Of a stretch of DNA of 64,000 bases, positions 22,545 to 34,133 are shown piece after piece. Location: positions 710,001 through 774,000 of the forward strand of contig WPIO01000122.1 of the NCBI GenBank assembly GCA_009760855.2. The letters are read 5' to 3'. Numbering within the stretch: the first letter of the stretch is position 1; every line of letters begins with the position of its first letter. The DNA comes from Cristatella mucedo. Its lineage: Eukaryota > Bryozoa > Phylactolaemata > Cristatellidae. A program made the position numbers and the translations under genes. The notes beneath the pieces are model-generated. The model was given only the letters and a program-made list of their open reading frames with translations, ran no database searches and was not told where the DNA came from.

Positions 22545-22700
22545 TGAACTAGTGCGAACACCAATCGTCTAGGCCAAAACTCCGAGAAAATGGTTGCAAA
22601 GTTAGGTAGAACTGACTGACATCGGTAAAGAAATAAAAGCCAAGGTAATGTTTATCAATGAGATCAGGTATATGGAGAATTAATTGTTGATACCGAATAA
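22545..22700 (-). mobile_element. Old LINE fragment covering the RT palm motif
   Basis: Minus-strand reading gives ILHIPDLIDKHYLGFYFFTD then VSQFYLTLQPFS, which lines up with the [20 protein letters not shown] motif of the copy at 26660-28200. The catalytic box has become F-T-D-V, so it is dead. Flanks are too decayed to delimit the element. Confidence 0.6.
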
Positions 22701-23681
22701 AAGGGTTGTCAGACCGAATGCTAAAGCAATTTCTAGTTTGAAGGCTACAAAATGAATAAAAGTCATCATCACTAAGCAATTCCTATCCGATGCTTAGGTA
22801 TGACCTTAACCCAAATCCTCCTGTGTAACAAAGGCTTATTGAGAGACAATCCAGTTGAGTATGATTGTCAATCGTCTCTCATGCTTCTCAGAGCCATGGG
22901 AGAAACAAAGGAGCAGCATTATATTGATAGCATTCTTCAAAAGGTCCCTGTTAACCCTTAGTGTAGTGGTTTCTGCAGGTGATCAGATCTGCATTCCGAT
23001 TTCAACTTAGTTTCTTTAGCTGAGAAGCTGATGGAACCTTTAAGCTGCTTGACCACAGTTTAAGCTGTAGCTAAGTTCAAGTATTCCCATTTTATTGAGT
23101 AGCCTGACTGAGGCAATTTGGTTAACAGGGGGGCAGGGAATTGCGATGTATATATTAATAAATTGTATAGCATGCTAAGCAAATTTAATCTCTATTCAGG
23201 TGCTTTCCATATGCCACAGGGCTTGAGTCCTCGACCACGCCTAGACTTTTTTCGGAGCGAGCACCTAGATCTTCGAGTTAAACCTGCTCGGCATAACCCC
23301 GGACACATTTTAAGCAGCTGTTATTGTCAGTAGCAACAGAGATAGATGTTTCATAAGAGCCGGTGGCGATAGGGGCTAAAGAGCTACTCGTCCTCGTTGC
23401 TGGAAGCAAATGTAGAGATAAGTTATATGGCGTCCGCACTTTCCTTGTCACGAAATAAATACACCTTGAGGAAGCTTGTCGGATTATCTCCTAACTTGTA
23501 CAGAGAACTAAAAAATTCAGTACATCCGAAATGAAATGCAAATGGCAAGTAATAAATCTCGCGGGGAACCTTCAGATAGTCAAAGGAAGCTTAAGCAAGG
23601 AAACGATACCTTTTAATCAACCATACAGGCACAATTAGTTCAAAACCAGATGAAAAAGTACTCGAGTTAAAAGCAGCATAC

Positions 23682-23717
23682 CTATTTTTGAGCTCTGTTG
23701 GATGTTTTCGTATGCTG
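23682..23717 (-). CDS. Candidate small cytoplasmic exon
   Basis: A 36-base stretch on the minus strand lies between TGCTGTATAG/CAG and AAATAG/GTATGC. Joined in phase 1 to the exon at 24945-24994 it would read ...PPDT-AYENIQQSSKI. The YENI string resembles tyrosine motifs of receptor tails. The acceptor lacks a good pyrimidine tract, so this is a weak candidate kept because strand, order and phase all agree with the exon upstream. Confidence 0.3.
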   Translation of the reverse strand, partial: QHTKTSNRAQK

Positions 23718-24044
23718 CTATACAGCATTCCCTATCGTTTGAATAGACGTTAGCACTCATTTGCTTCTGCAATAATGAAAGCAGATTTAGTCGAGGTATG
23801 TCCTGCAAAGTGAGTTATCCTCTAGAAGCTGTATTTGAAAACTTAAAAATCATTTTGGCTGGGCGAGTCCAAAATATACTAATGTTCGCAGGCGACATAA
23901 CATTTTAGTTGATCAAGTCTTCTTAACCTAAGGCATCTGCTTCTCACGTCTGGATGATAACTCGATTAACTCTAGGTTTAAATATAACCTAACAATTGCA
24001 ATTGTATAATGTTCTGTTTTTAACCACTATGCATTAGCTCCAGT

Positions 24045-24680
24045 CAACACTCAAATCGGCTCTGCCAGCGTATCTCGTGTTGAATCTGCTGGCAGTCTAG
24101 GTGTCGTGTTCCAAAGTGACCTCTCTTCAGACGACCATATCAGCTCCACTGTCAAGTCTGCCTACAGGTACATAACATTGCTAAAATTGAGGCTCGTTTA
24201 AACAAATATACAATACCCAAGTTGCTTATTTATTACATCCAGTCTTGACTTCTGCAAGTCACTGCTTGCTGGTCTATCGGCTTGTGCACGCAGGCACTTA
24301 CAACTGGTGCAAAACTCTGAAGCCAGGCTTGTCTGTTGTGAGCTTAGCAGTTGCAGCGTAATACCACATCTCGCCGACCTCCACTACCTCAAACACGAGC
24401 AAAGCATCGACTTAAAGGTTTTGTCAATCACGTCTAGGTCCTTCCATTCTTTGACTCCAGCCAACCTGTCCGATTTACTTCCCCACCATGCTAAGCATAG
24501 GATTACCTGCTTTTCGAAATCTAACTGTTTTACCCATACCGCGTTCAAATCTCAAATTCTTTGGAGACCGTGCCTTTTGCCGTTCGCATGCTCCTAAAGC
24601 CTGGAAGTCACTGCCGACATGCGTCACCACACCCCTGACTTGACCACATTATAAAAGACAATAACAATGCACTTGTTTAT
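24045..24680 (+). mobile_element. Old LINE B-like fragment, 3' half
   Basis: It starts at ACACTCAAATCGGCTCTGCC (the TLKIGYASIS segment), runs through GVVFQSDLSSDDHISSTVKS-like sequence, the CNSLLAGLSACARR region and HLADLHYLKHEQSIDLKVLS, and reaches the FGDRAFCRSHAPKAWKSLP end. The 3' UTR is lost or unrecognisable past about 24680. Stops and frameshifts are frequent. Divergence is like that of the copies at 1595 and 30850. Confidence 0.75.
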
Positions 24681-24944
24681 CAGGCCTTGTACTTACACGG
24701 ACCTCTTCGTGGATGCTGGAGAGACTAACTAATGCTGTGATAGCAACTCGTGTAAAGTCTACTTGTGAGAATTGCTAACTTCATAGCGAACAGCTTTACC
24801 AGCCCCAAACATGGCTCGAAATTAGTAAAAAAGAAAACCATGGCTGATGAAAACAAGTCAGTGACTGAGCTTGAATACTAGCATTCTGCACGTGTAGGAA
24901 ACCAGACGAAAGAGCTATCTGCCGGCCAAGGGATCAATACTTAC

Positions 24945-24994
24945 TGTCAGGGGGACTAGCACTGTCAACTCCACCGGTACGTTTACGTCTTCTT
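24945..24994 (-). CDS. Juxtamembrane exon of the FN3 receptor-like gene
   Basis: A 50-base exon on the minus strand has an acceptor with a good pyrimidine tract (CTACTTTAATGTTCCTTGTAG) and a strong donor (CTGACA/GTAAGTATT). The transmembrane exon at 34134-34249 ends with two bases of a codon (AG); this exon begins with A, completing an Arg codon, and then reads RRRKRTGGVDSASPPD with one base left over. A run of Arg/Lys directly after a hydrophobic helix is the usual stop-transfer signal, so phase and protein logic both support the join across a 9.1 kb intron. That intron contains LINE copies and a SINE. Confidence 0.55.
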
Positions 24995-25280
24995 CTACAA
25001 GGAACATTAAAGTAGAATTGAGGGGCCTCAGTTCGTAAGATGCGACATCCGTAAAAGCAAAACAGAAGCTGCCGATGCATAGTTACTTCGACAAAAACCA
25101 GAAATATAGCCAGGCAGCACTCGGCGGTCATTTAGAAGACAACGAGACGCAGCTAGAGGCACACACCACTTGTTTGGTGATACAAAAAAAACAAGCAAAG
25201 TTTCTTAGCAAACAAACGTAACACTAAAACTATTATTAAGATAATTCTATCTTCCGAAGAGAACTAAGTCTCTTTATTCC

Positions 25281-25398
25281 GAGCTGGTTTGGTCTAGCGG
25301 TTAAGGTGCTTGCCCCGATTAAGGTCTGACTGAGGACTTGGGCTCGAGCCCCCGAGGCATATGTGAAGCACCTGAATAGAGATTAAGTTCTCTTGAGG

Positions 25399-25400
<2 letters not shown>
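25281..25400 (+). mobile_element. tRNA-derived SINE with a LINE B-like tail
   Basis: The head shows an A-box-like TGGTCTAGCGGTTAAGG (25290-25306) and a B-box-like GGGCTCGAGCCCC (25340-25352), spaced as in a tRNA gene. The downstream part AAGCACCTGAATAGAGATTAAGTTCTCTTGAGGC (25366-25399, in two pieces under the reader's limit: AAGCACCTGAATAGAGATTA and AGTTCTCTTGAGGC) matches the end of LINE B (AAGCGCCTAGAAAGAGATTA, AGTTCTCTGAGGGCGC). A tail shared with an active LINE is how SINEs are mobilised. The (CT)n(AT)n run follows directly. It does not fold as a normal tRNA, so it is not called a tRNA gene. Confidence 0.7.

Positions 25401-25467
<67 letters not shown>
25398..25467. repeat. (CT)n then (AT)n microsatellite
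   Basis: About 14 CT units pass directly into about 20 AT units with one G interruption at 25441. It adjoins the SINE tail, so it probably grew from the SINE 3' end. The minus-strand open frame here (ERERER, IYIYIY) is an artefact of the repeat. Confidence 0.95.
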
Positions 25468-25944
25468 CATGAAAATGAATGATATATAAGCACACGGTGT
25501 TTCCTGCACAAAGCGATTAATTAGTGTTAACACGAACGACGATTTATAACTAGGGGGCATTCCTAGCTGTGGTTGCTGTCGCTAAGGTCCATGAATTATG
25601 CATCAGCAAACGAAAAGCACAGCGAAACGTTTACAGAAACCGCTAGCCGAGGCTCATTAGGAATTCCCAGCATTGCCTCAAACCACCCTGAGCGATAGCT
25701 TCATGCTATGCTATGATTCTCTAACTTGGTGGTCGTTGGGCCTCTTATAACCCGAGCTGCACATTTTAGTGCTTTGCATTGGATTCCTCACAAAATTGAC
25801 AAGAAACCCTAGGTAATACATGACACAAGTATTAAGTTTGGATAGGCCCTGTTCACATTTACCAAGACCTTGCTGAAATCGGGAAGAGCCCGAATATTAA
25901 CAAAGTAACCTCAACAGGATTATCTTTCTTTCATAACCCTAGAT

Positions 25945-26658
25945 CAATTAAAGCTATTAGGGGAGTCGCCACTATCACATACTTACCCTTATATTTCAAG
26001 CCCTTAGCAGTCTTATCAAAGTGATCTTTTTATATATTGTTTAGGGTTCACTTATTAAAAAAGCTTCAGATACTAGCAGTAGTCTAATGCCTCCAGGTAC
26101 CAAGTCTTCCTTTATCTTGGATTTCGATGACCTCATTGCGACTCTATGTATAAGAAAACGATCTCTCCTTTATATTTTAGGGATTTTAATATTCAATTTG
26201 ATAATTTATCTGACACCTTCAGCAAAGAATTTCGGTTACTGGCTCACCCATTTCCTATTGCAACTTACGTGCAGCGATCCACTCACATAAAGGGTCACTT
26301 AGTCAGCAAAATTGTATGCAATATTTACAAAATGTCATCACCTATTATTACCGGAGTATGCTCTCTATCCGAAATGAAATCAAATTTAGAGCACATGTGT
26401 ATGTCATCCTCCTCATATAGAGTCAAACGTGCATCGCAAAACGCAAACGCCATTGACATCAATGCCGTCCGTAAGAGAATACCTTCCTCACCCCTACTGC
26501 TTACTTCCCCATCGGCCAGTCACCAATGTTAGCATGCTACGAAACGAAGCTAAATGACAAGCACGACGAACTTGCACGTCTAACTGAAAGCAGAGTGTGC
26601 CCTCGACCGGTCGACCTATGGTTTACATTAAACATTTGCCAAGCTAGGTCTACCAAAA
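25945..26658 (+). mobile_element. LINE endonuclease-domain fragment
   Basis: This is the only endonuclease piece seen in the window. Frame one reads PPGTKSSFILDFDDLIATLC and IRKRSLLYILG; frame two gives RDFNIQFDNLSDTFSKEF and STHIKGHLVSKIV, equivalent to the conserved GDFNIH.D and PTH..GH.LDLVI motifs of APE-type LINE endonucleases (the G of GDFN is replaced and the LDL is lost). The linker follows: SSSYRVKRASQNANAIDINA, then ACYETKLNDKHDELARL and CPRPVDLWFT. The left limit is uncertain. It stops abruptly at 26658, where the tail of an oppositely oriented LINE B begins. Confidence 0.75.
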
Positions 26659-26659
26659 A

Positions 26660-28200
26660 AAAACCTAGAAAATAATAATAATAACAATAATACACTTGAA
26701 AATGCGACGTAAGAGAACTCAATCTCTCTCTAGGCGCTTTACATTTGCTGCTAAGGGAAATGCAATTGAATGAAGTAATATCATGCATCATAAACAATAT
26801 GAATAACATAGTTAGGGGTGACATGCAAAGGGTCAGCATGCAAATGTGGTTAGTGGCACCATGCACAGTGTCAGCACCCATAAGAACATCAAGGACGACT
26901 CACAGGGACCCACTACATGCTGTCCTAAATTTTTTTTAAAGTTCTATTTAAATGTGGTCAGGTCAGGGGATGTTCTGATGAAGGTCGGGAGGGAGTTCCA
27001 GGCTTTGGGAGCCTACAAACTACATGTATGGTCTCCAAAAGATTCGAGGTTTATGCTGGGGTATTTGTATACTGTTGGATTCCGAAATGCTTGTGGTACG
27101 ATGCTTGGCCTGATGGGGGAGTATATCAGACAGATAGGCTGGCACCAAAGAATAATAGGACTTAAAAGTGAGCGACTAAACCTTGAAGTCAGTCCTTGCT
27201 TGAATGGTAGCCAGTGCAGGTTGTCGAGAAGTGGAGTAATGTGGCAACTTCGGCGTTCACGACAGACAAGCCTAGCTGCAGAGTTTTGTACCAGCTGCAA
27301 TCACCTGATCGCACTTGCCGGTAGGCCAGCAAGCATAAAGTTGTAGAAGTGGAGACGGGATGTCACGAATGCATGGATCAACTTAGATGTGGTATACTTA
27401 TGTAAACAAGCCCAAATTTTAGCAATGTTATGCAGCTGAAAATAGGCAGATTTGACTGTGGAGCTGATATGGTCGTCTAACGAGAGGTCGCTTTGGAATA
27501 TGACATCTAGACTTCAAGCTGATTCAACTGGAGATATGCTGACATAACCAATTTTGAGCGTTACCCTTTCCAATTTGAGAATCGCACAGGGTTTGCTCAT
27601 AATTAGTAAGTTAGTTTTATCGTCATTTACTTTTTGAAAATTTCCTGCCATCCATGTGCAGGCGTCATCAATACATGCAAGTGAGTTGAGAGAACTTGAG
27701 GTGCTCGAAGGCTGGGATGGATCGAAGCAAAGGTACAACTGATTGTCATCCGCATGGAAGTGAAAGCCTAGATTGTGCTTGGCAATCACATCAGCAAGAG
27801 GGAGAGTATAAATCGTGAAAAGAACCAGACCTAGCACGGAGCCCTGAGGTACACCATATTTCAGAGGTACTTAAGACGATCTTTGTCCATTCACGTCGAT
27901 ACTCTCGAGTCTCACACTGGTATAGGACCTGAACCACTGCAGAGCAGTCCCAGTGATGCCTAGGCGAGATGAGACGTGCTTTAGAAAAACTTTGTGATCG
28001 ATGGTATCAAAAGCTGCCGAAAGATCGAGCAAAACAAGCAAACACTCTACCCATGTCTGCATTCGTACGTAGGTCATTGTATACCCAATCAATGGTGACT
28101 CCGTGGAGTGATTAGCTCTAAAGTCAGACTGGAACTTACTAGCAAGGTGTGAGGTTTCGATTTATGAGTTTAGCTGGTGCGCCACGTCCCGGCATACAAA
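26660..28200 (-). mobile_element. LINE B copy, RT domain to 3' tail
   Basis: The longest B copy without internal deletion. Reading leftwards: QSDFRANHSTESPLI-like start (about 28130), LLVLLDLSAAFDTIDHKVFL, TGTALQWFRSY, then [20 protein letters not shown] and [19 protein letters not shown] (the catalytic box reads H-A-D-D), [18 protein letters not shown] and LTLKIGY-type sequence, VQNSAARLVCRERRSCHITP and LHWLPFKQGL. The 3' UTR ends in TCTAGGCGCTTTACATTTGC (complement) and an AAT repeat at 26668. Frameshifts separate the blocks, so no intact protein remains. The open frame of 166 codons on the plus strand here is antisense. Confidence 0.9.
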
Positions 28201-28568
28201 ATATCAGGACTGACTGTAAATCGTCAGGCATTCGATGACTCCCTTAGATTGTATCAATCGATCCTAGCACAGGCCAAGTCTAGCATCTATAGAAACGTTG
28301 TTGAATAACTGATGCAAAATGCGACAATGTGGATGTCTATGTTCAACATCATCCTTAACTGTTACCAAGCTACCTCCTTAGTAATTTGTATTATGATCCA
28401 GACGATTGCTTCACTACGTTACTTTTCCTCTATGGCGACACATACACTCTAGAATCTGGTCCTCCAGGTCAGTGAACAACCTCTACATCTAAATTCGAGG
28501 AGGCAACGAGTGATTTCGTCCTGACGTTTTCATTCCAATAAAAAAAAGACTACTAGTCGTTTATCTTA

Positions 28569-28655
28569 AAATGTAAACACCTAGAAAGAGATTGCTTTCT
28601 CTGAGGGCGCTTTATCAAGTGCATTATTATTATTATTATTGTTAATATTATGTTG
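28569..28655 (+). mobile_element. LINE B tail-only fragment
   Basis: AATGTAAACACCTAGAAAGA, then TCTGAGGGCGCTTTATCAAG, TGCATT and a run of five ATT units. About 85 bases, so an extremely 5'-truncated insertion. Confidence 0.85.
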
Positions 28656-28714
28656 GACCCCATTTCAACAATTCAGTTCAGCGATACCCAGATCTAATGC
28701 TCCAATTCATATTT

Positions 28715-28930
28715 TAAATTAAAATGTCATTAGCCTCAAATCATGTCCCAGCACTTTTGAATCAAGCTGTAGTCAGGCCACAACCTAAGAAATCCCCAGT
28801 GGACCGAAAGAACTTAATCTAATGAAGGCATATCGTCTCCCTTCGTCTTCATCTCCATTATACCGTTAATATCAAGGAAAGCAGGACTAGTCATGGCAGG
28901 CCAGTTTTAACTCATTTATTAAAACTTTAC
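28715..28930 (+). mobile_element. LINE fragment, N-terminal RT
   Basis: It reads KMSLASNHVPALLNQAVVRP and KKSPVDRKNLI-stop, then SPFVFISIIPLISRKAGLV. This matches the LSSG..P..FK.AVV.PLLKKP.LD...L.NYRPVS.LPF.SK.LE block of L2-type RT. It starts about 60 bases after a tail fragment and ends before the LINE A tail at 28965. Confidence 0.65.
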
Positions 28931-28964
28931 ACCCGGATGCCAGTTAGTTCCAGTCTGGTTCTTT

Positions 28965-30265
28965 GGTATCTCCGTAAGTAACTCTACAATACCACGAATA
29001 ATATGTGGGTGTCGTGCAGGAAAGCGCTCAGTACTAAGCTCCTTCTGGTGTGCATTCACTAGCCAACAGAATTCATCACGCCCAACAAAGAGAAAGGAAA
29101 AAACATAGTTGAGCCAGGAGAGCAGTTGAGGTAGCGAGTGGCATAGAAGTAGCAGCTCAGAACAGCTGGAAAGGGCGTGTGTGCTTTAGTCGGCAGCAGG
29201 AGAGTAATTGTCGTTGCATAAAAGTCGTGGAAGTGAGTACCCTAGTCAACGATCTGCAGAACAGACGTTTCTGTCGCCAACGGCCTTTAACCTGAGGAAT
29301 GAAACGGCTAATTATTGCCCATACAGGACCCGAGGGCACACGGAGGCATTAACTGGAGTATCAGTTCAGCTAGGTATGGAAGATCCAAGCCATGGCTGCA
29401 CTGTGGGTCAATGTCAGAACTGTTCTCTGAATCCATTGATATACTGGCAGCCATCCGAGCTCTTTCAGCAGAGCAGACAAACAGTCAAATCTCTTCAATA
29501 TTCCACACTAACCTTACTGCCATATTTATCGCCAGCTGCAGTGGCCCAATGGGTATTTCAGTAGCCCAACCGAAAGGAAGTTATACAAATATCGCCCAAT
29601 CTCGCAAAAATCTCTACAGAACCGATGAGCTACTTAAATTTGTGCTAACCGTTGTAGGGATCGGACGTGATGGATAGCTGTAGAAGCAGTCTTCTTAGTG
29701 AAGTCTTCCAAATTTAGCAGCTGTCGTTGCAAACGACAGACACAGTCCGAGTTCAAGTTGATGGTCTCTCAACAAATATCACGACTATCAACAACTATAA
29801 CTATCACTATATTTAAGTTAGAAGAGCAAAGCTTACTAGTACAGCCAAATGCTTGCTGTATCCTACGAGAGGCAGTTCTGTTACTTCTTCGTTTAGTTTA
29901 AGGAAATTAGCCGACCTTCCAGATCAAATATTTTCAAGACAAGCATCTACTTTATCAGTCGCTGCAGCCGATTCCAACGGTTTGAATAAAACAAATCCAG
30001 CTAAATATCTTTGTTGCACAAGTGATAACACATTCTATGGGCCGAATCACTTTATCCAGAGGTTCAGTATAAATGGAGAACAGCAAAGGACTGAGGAAGT
30101 AACTTTTGAAAGGGGCTCCACAGATGACTGATCTAGTTAGTAAGACCTGACCCCCACAGGACACGGATCGAACCGGAGTAGGAAAATACGATTTAAACCA
30201 TGCCAGTTCCTCGTCTTCTTTTAAACAGATCTTATCAAGGTAACCACATTGCATGTGGAAACCTC
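28965..30265 (-). mobile_element. LINE A copy with RT palm N-side
   Basis: The 3' end at the left is GTAGAGTTACTTACGGAGAT (complement). Reading leftwards from about 30255: LDKICLKEDEELAWFKSYF and VRSVSCGGQVLLTRSV, then LLFSIYTEPLDKVIRPIECV, which are the segments just before the palm motif and reach further 5' than any other A copy here. Then come traces of SDRSAATDKVDACLENI-like sequence, the NLEDFTKKTASTAIHHVRSL-like segment near 29670-29710, and the PFQLF / SRMP region at 29160. The middle (29340-29700) is strongly rearranged. Confidence 0.75.
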
Positions 30266-30845
30266 GGAAAATATTTTAAGGACGGTCACAGTTTGATATT
30301 CAGCAATTGCTTTAAGCAGAAAGGACTTTATGAAATCACGAATGTGCAATTCTTTCCGTAAAGGTGGTACATTTTTGGCTGAGTCATTAATGGCTAGGAA
30401 GTGAGACATAATAAGTGGCCAGCAAATGGTTTACTGTCTTGTAAATCTGTTTCAAGTCTGAATAGCAGTACTTCAATTTCCGAATGAGAAACGAGCCTTA
30501 GCTTTTCTACGCCTCGGGTTTAGACTTCGAGGAAATCTTTGAAATCGACTACATCCTCATCAGATACGGACTTCTTAAAACATAACTCATTACTTAGCTT
30601 ATCGCAGTGCATATTTGAAAGCGCTTTCGTAAAATGAAAAGAATCCCCACGACTCTGCCCGCGGACAGAATATACGGCTACCTGTTCATCAAGAGCAATC
30701 CTACCTGTCATGTTCACTGCATCAATGGTAGTCTCAAGGCTGTCTGTCAAGTGGGAGTGCAGATCAAGAAGACCATCCTCACATACAGATTTAAGAATTG
30801 TTTCAGTCAACACCTTTTAAATTGTATCGCTGATCAAAGATGACG
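30266..30845. other. Unassigned interval between LINEs
   Basis: A 97-codon minus-strand open frame (30813-30520) reads DSLETTIDAVNMTGRIALDE and VYSVRGQSRGDSFHFTKALS. It matches nothing I know. It could be 5' LINE A sequence, since it lies just upstream of the A copy and on its strand. Confidence 0.3.
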
Positions 30846-30849
30846 TTAC

Positions 30850-31845
30850 CCTCCATGTGCAACGGAGCAGGAATAGTAGAGGAAAGAGAGCAATGAACCG
30901 AGAGAGCCTATGGGCACACAGCATGGTGAGTGGGCAGACCCTCAGACAGTCAACATTGCTTCGGGTGTATGATAATCTTCTTAAAAATGCAGACTTAGGT
31001 GGAGTCTCTCTGCCAGTTTTGCTATATCTTTCGGTTGGTTCGGACACTGTCGATCCCAAAGTCCTTCTCGAGTGCCAAACATATCGCCTGGCATCAGTGG
31101 TACTGTGCCACAATAGTTCAGGTCCTATTCCCAAGTTAGATTTGATTAAACAACCACATCAGCTCCATATTGACGTATGCACTCTTTCAGCTACACAACC
31201 CAGCGAAAATTTGGGCTGGCTTAGACAGGGATACTCCCTCCTAGCTGGTTTATGCATTTGTGACATCTCGACTCGACTTCTGCAACTCACTGCTCGCTGG
31301 TCTACCGGCCTGTGCAACCAGGCACTTACGGCTGGTGCAAAACTCTGCCATTAGGCTTTATCCGTCGTAAGCATCGTAATTGACATATCACACCACTTCT
31401 TGCCGACCGGCACTGGCACACAGAGAAGCAAGGCATCAGCTTCAAGGTTACGTGATTCACGTTTAGGTTCATTAATAACTTTGCTCCAGCCCAGCAATCA
31501 GATTTGCTCCCAACGAGGCTTGGCATAGTAAAAATCGCTATTCCGAATTTTATTGCTCAGCTACGCCTCTAAAAACGCATCTATTTAAAACAGAAATCAG
31601 TAGGTCCCCAGGATTCCACCTTCAGGGGCTTATGCATGCTGACACTGTGCATGCTGCCACTAAGCATACTTGCGTGCTGACCCTTGGCATATCTCCACTA
31701 AACATGTGATTGAGTTGCTTATTGAGCATTCTACCACTCACGATTCAATCGTGCTTTCTTTGCGGCAAATGTAAAGTGCCAAGAAAGAGATGGAGATCTC
31801 TGAGAGTGCTATATAAAATATATTATTATTATTTCTACTAATTTC
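30850..31845 (+). mobile_element. Old LINE B-like copy with internal deletion
   Basis: A 165-codon open frame (30857-31354) runs across two distant RT blocks. The first is SGQTLRQSTLLRVYDNLLKN and VSLPVLLYLSVGSDTVDPKV, equal to STETALLRVYND and VLLDLSAAFDTIDHKV. The second starts at PHQLHIDVCTLSATQP, equal to the HISSTVQSAYFQLHNIAK segment. The palm catalytic box and about 450 bases in between are missing, with the junction at about 31145. The C-terminal part decays to 31550, and the 3' UTR ends in GCCAAGAAAGAGATGGAGAT and (ATT)n at 31820-31845. Confidence 0.8.
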
Positions 31846-32250
31846 TAAACCTCATATGAACCTCAAATCCTTTTGAGAATACTGAATTAGTTCATATGTT
31901 CCCAAAGGTCAGAACTCACTTCCGGCTGGCACCATGACGTCCTTTCACTGGACTACATTTACAAGAAGAAGCAAACAATGCCTTTATTTACCTCAGCATG
32001 TTGAGGCCCCCTATGATTCGTCTTTAGGTTGCTATTGTGCACTGACCCTGTGCATGTTACCACTAATCATATTTGCTGTTGGACCTCGACATTCACTTCT
32101 ATTCATGTTATCCTTATTGTCTTCGATCATGCTACGACTTAAACTCCCTTGTAGCATACGTAAAGTTACTAAAGAAAGATTTACTTTTCAAAAGGAAATA
32201 CGCATATGTACTCTTACTACTATTATAAATAACTTTAGTTAAATCTTCTT
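31846..32250 (+). mobile_element. Strongly decayed LINE B-like 3' end
   Basis: It begins TCATATGAACCTCAAATCCT, matches the LKSFRDRAFSS-APKAWNSLP end by position, passes TTTACCTCAGCATG, GATTCGTCTTTAGGTTGCTA and GTGCACTGACCCTGTGCATG of the 3' UTR, and fades at an ACTACTATTATAAAT tail. It is directly downstream of, and in the same orientation as, the previous copy. Confidence 0.6.
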
Positions 32251-32449
32251 AAATTTTCAAACGCTGACAATATTCTAAAAAATGCAGCCCAGATCCTCAG
32301 TCGATTGATTGGCGAATAGGCGACTTCATGCTCACAAATGAAGAGGATAAAGACTGATCTCTAGGGAAACTCGATACTCTAGAGTTTCTTCGAATGCTTG
32401 TTGCCCGTTGATGCCAAAACCCCGAATTCCGTCTCTGAAATGGTTACTT

Positions 32450-33140
32450 TATGGAAGAACTCTGCCAGTGATGCTTAAGCAAGATGAGAGGTGGTGGTAA
32501 ACGGAAATTTAATAAAAGAAGCAGATGTATTCAACCTAAATCTGCATTCCTGAAAAGGTCGTGACTCAATGTACAGCAGTGCTGATTTTGTAAATTTCTT
32601 TTTAGCTCCAGAGCCTGACTAGGGTATATTTTCTTGATTTGAGAGTTTGGTATAGGTACGTAACTGCTCTATCACTGCTTGTCATATTGCCTCTGATGTG
32701 AGCTGCAGTAGGGAGACTGGTTGGACGTTTTGGAACCCCTGATGGTCTAGTGCTGATTCTTTAAGGAGTGAATTATTCACTATTTTTTTGAAGGATGCAG
32801 AAATTAGACTTTAGTTAGAGGGCGTATTTGTCCCAATCTTTATGTAACCAAGCATAGAATACACGTGTCTTGGCAATAGATGAGTGAGGGCAGGATTTCG
32901 AGGGCTAGTTGCCATCTTAAACTAGAAACTATTTTGGAGATGAGGTACAGCTATGATTAAGATCAACGAGTATGACAAGATGTTAGTTAAAAAGAGAAGT
33001 TGATAGGTCATGCTACTTTGGGATAGGATCTCTTATCTTTTCCATCATGGTGACACGTAAGCTAAAGAAGATACCTTGCAGATCACCACAAGGCTGAATC
33101 AGTAAGGTGAACCGACAAGAGTCGTTAAGGGGGTTGTTGA
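32450..33140 (-). mobile_element. Decayed LINE RT N-terminal fragment
   Basis: The plus strand words GCCAGTGATGCTTAAGCAAG and GATGAGAGGTGGT, then CAGTGCTGATTTTGTAAATT, GGGAGACTGGTTGGACGTTT and TTTTTTTGAAGGATGCAGAA follow the same order as in the better copy at 44975-45700. That places AFDTIDH-downstream, the STE box and the FKKAVVRPL segment in reverse. Near 33000-33130 it reaches the linker before RT. Both ends are unclear. Confidence 0.6.
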
Positions 33141-34120
33141 TGGTCAGCAACAGCATTTGTGCATGCTGGGGATGCGATTGCAAGAGATTTTCATATATGC
33201 CGACCTTGGTCCTTTACATAAATCCTTTACCATAAGCCCTTAAACACTTTAACGAAATAATAATGCTTCGAACATGCCAATAATGGACATATTACTACTA
33301 CTGCTACTAATAATTTAGTTTCGATATTAAAGACCAAGCATGAAAGCATATTGCTGCACAAAGGCACAGCCTCAACGGCTTACCGACTGACCAACATCTG
33401 GTAGCCGGGATTACTCTGGTAAGGGTCTTAATTTGTATCCGATCCACAGAGTGATGATTCCCACAACATTTAGATAAGTTATTAATGAACGATGATGATT
33501 ACTATTTTTTAATTCAAAACAAAGATAAATAGTTAAACTCAATTTTGAGAATGCATTTTGCAGCTACACGTGGAAATCAGCAAATTGTCTTCCTTATACT
33601 TTTTCCATGGTAAATGCGTCATCGAAGTAGTAATATAAATATTACAAATGGCTAAACATACGACCGAAGTATGTGACTCGTGTTTACGCAAATCAATTAC
33701 TTATGCTGAAGCTTACACGAATTCTTTCAAATTAGAAGAAAACAAACCAAGATGCTACTTCAAATTCAGTTAAAAGTACATTGTGCATGCTATAGAGAAC
33801 TAGTTGCCATTTTAACAAGTACAGATTCTAGCAGTCCTTTCCTGCAGGCATATCCTGCCTCTAGCTTAGCTTCCTTTACATCTTTAACTTAACCGTAACT
33901 GCGGCCGTTCCACAGTTAAGTTGTCCTTAAACTTATGCAAATCACCAGCAGCTGTACTAGCGAATCACAGGCTGTGGCAAACACTGCAGACTAGATAATG
34001 GCATTATGTAATAAGTTGCAAAATAAAAAAGTTGCATTTAAAAAAAAACATAAGGCACGGGACAAACTGAATGAAGACAGGAAACATTCTATCTTTCACC
34101 AACATGAACAAATGGAGAAG
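33141..34120. other. No recognisable gene
   Basis: AT-rich DNA with no readable frame; presumed intron of the minus-strand receptor-like gene. Confidence 0.4.
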
Positions 34121-34133
34121 CAATATTGCATAC

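Noticed and set aside
16787-23717. Receptor tyrosine phosphatase or kinase catalytic domain for the receptor-like gene
   Set aside because: I searched by eye for HCSAGVGRTG-like and HRD/DFG-like signatures on the minus strand below 25 kb and saw none; the small tail exons do not decide the class.
25281-25360. Functional tRNA gene
   Set aside because: The A and B boxes are present but stems do not pair as a normal cloverleaf, and the 3' part continues as a SINE.
25294-25560. Open frame with ERERER and IYIYIY runs
   Set aside because: It is a translation of the (CT)n(AT)n microsatellite and the SINE.
26846-27346. 166-codon plus-strand open frame, the second longest in the window
   Set aside because: It is antisense to the LINE B copy at 26660-28200; the minus strand carries the recognisable LINE protein.
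30520-30813. 97-codon minus-strand open frame as a host gene
   Set aside because: It has no start context, no splice borders and lies between LINE copies; 5' LINE DNA is as likely.
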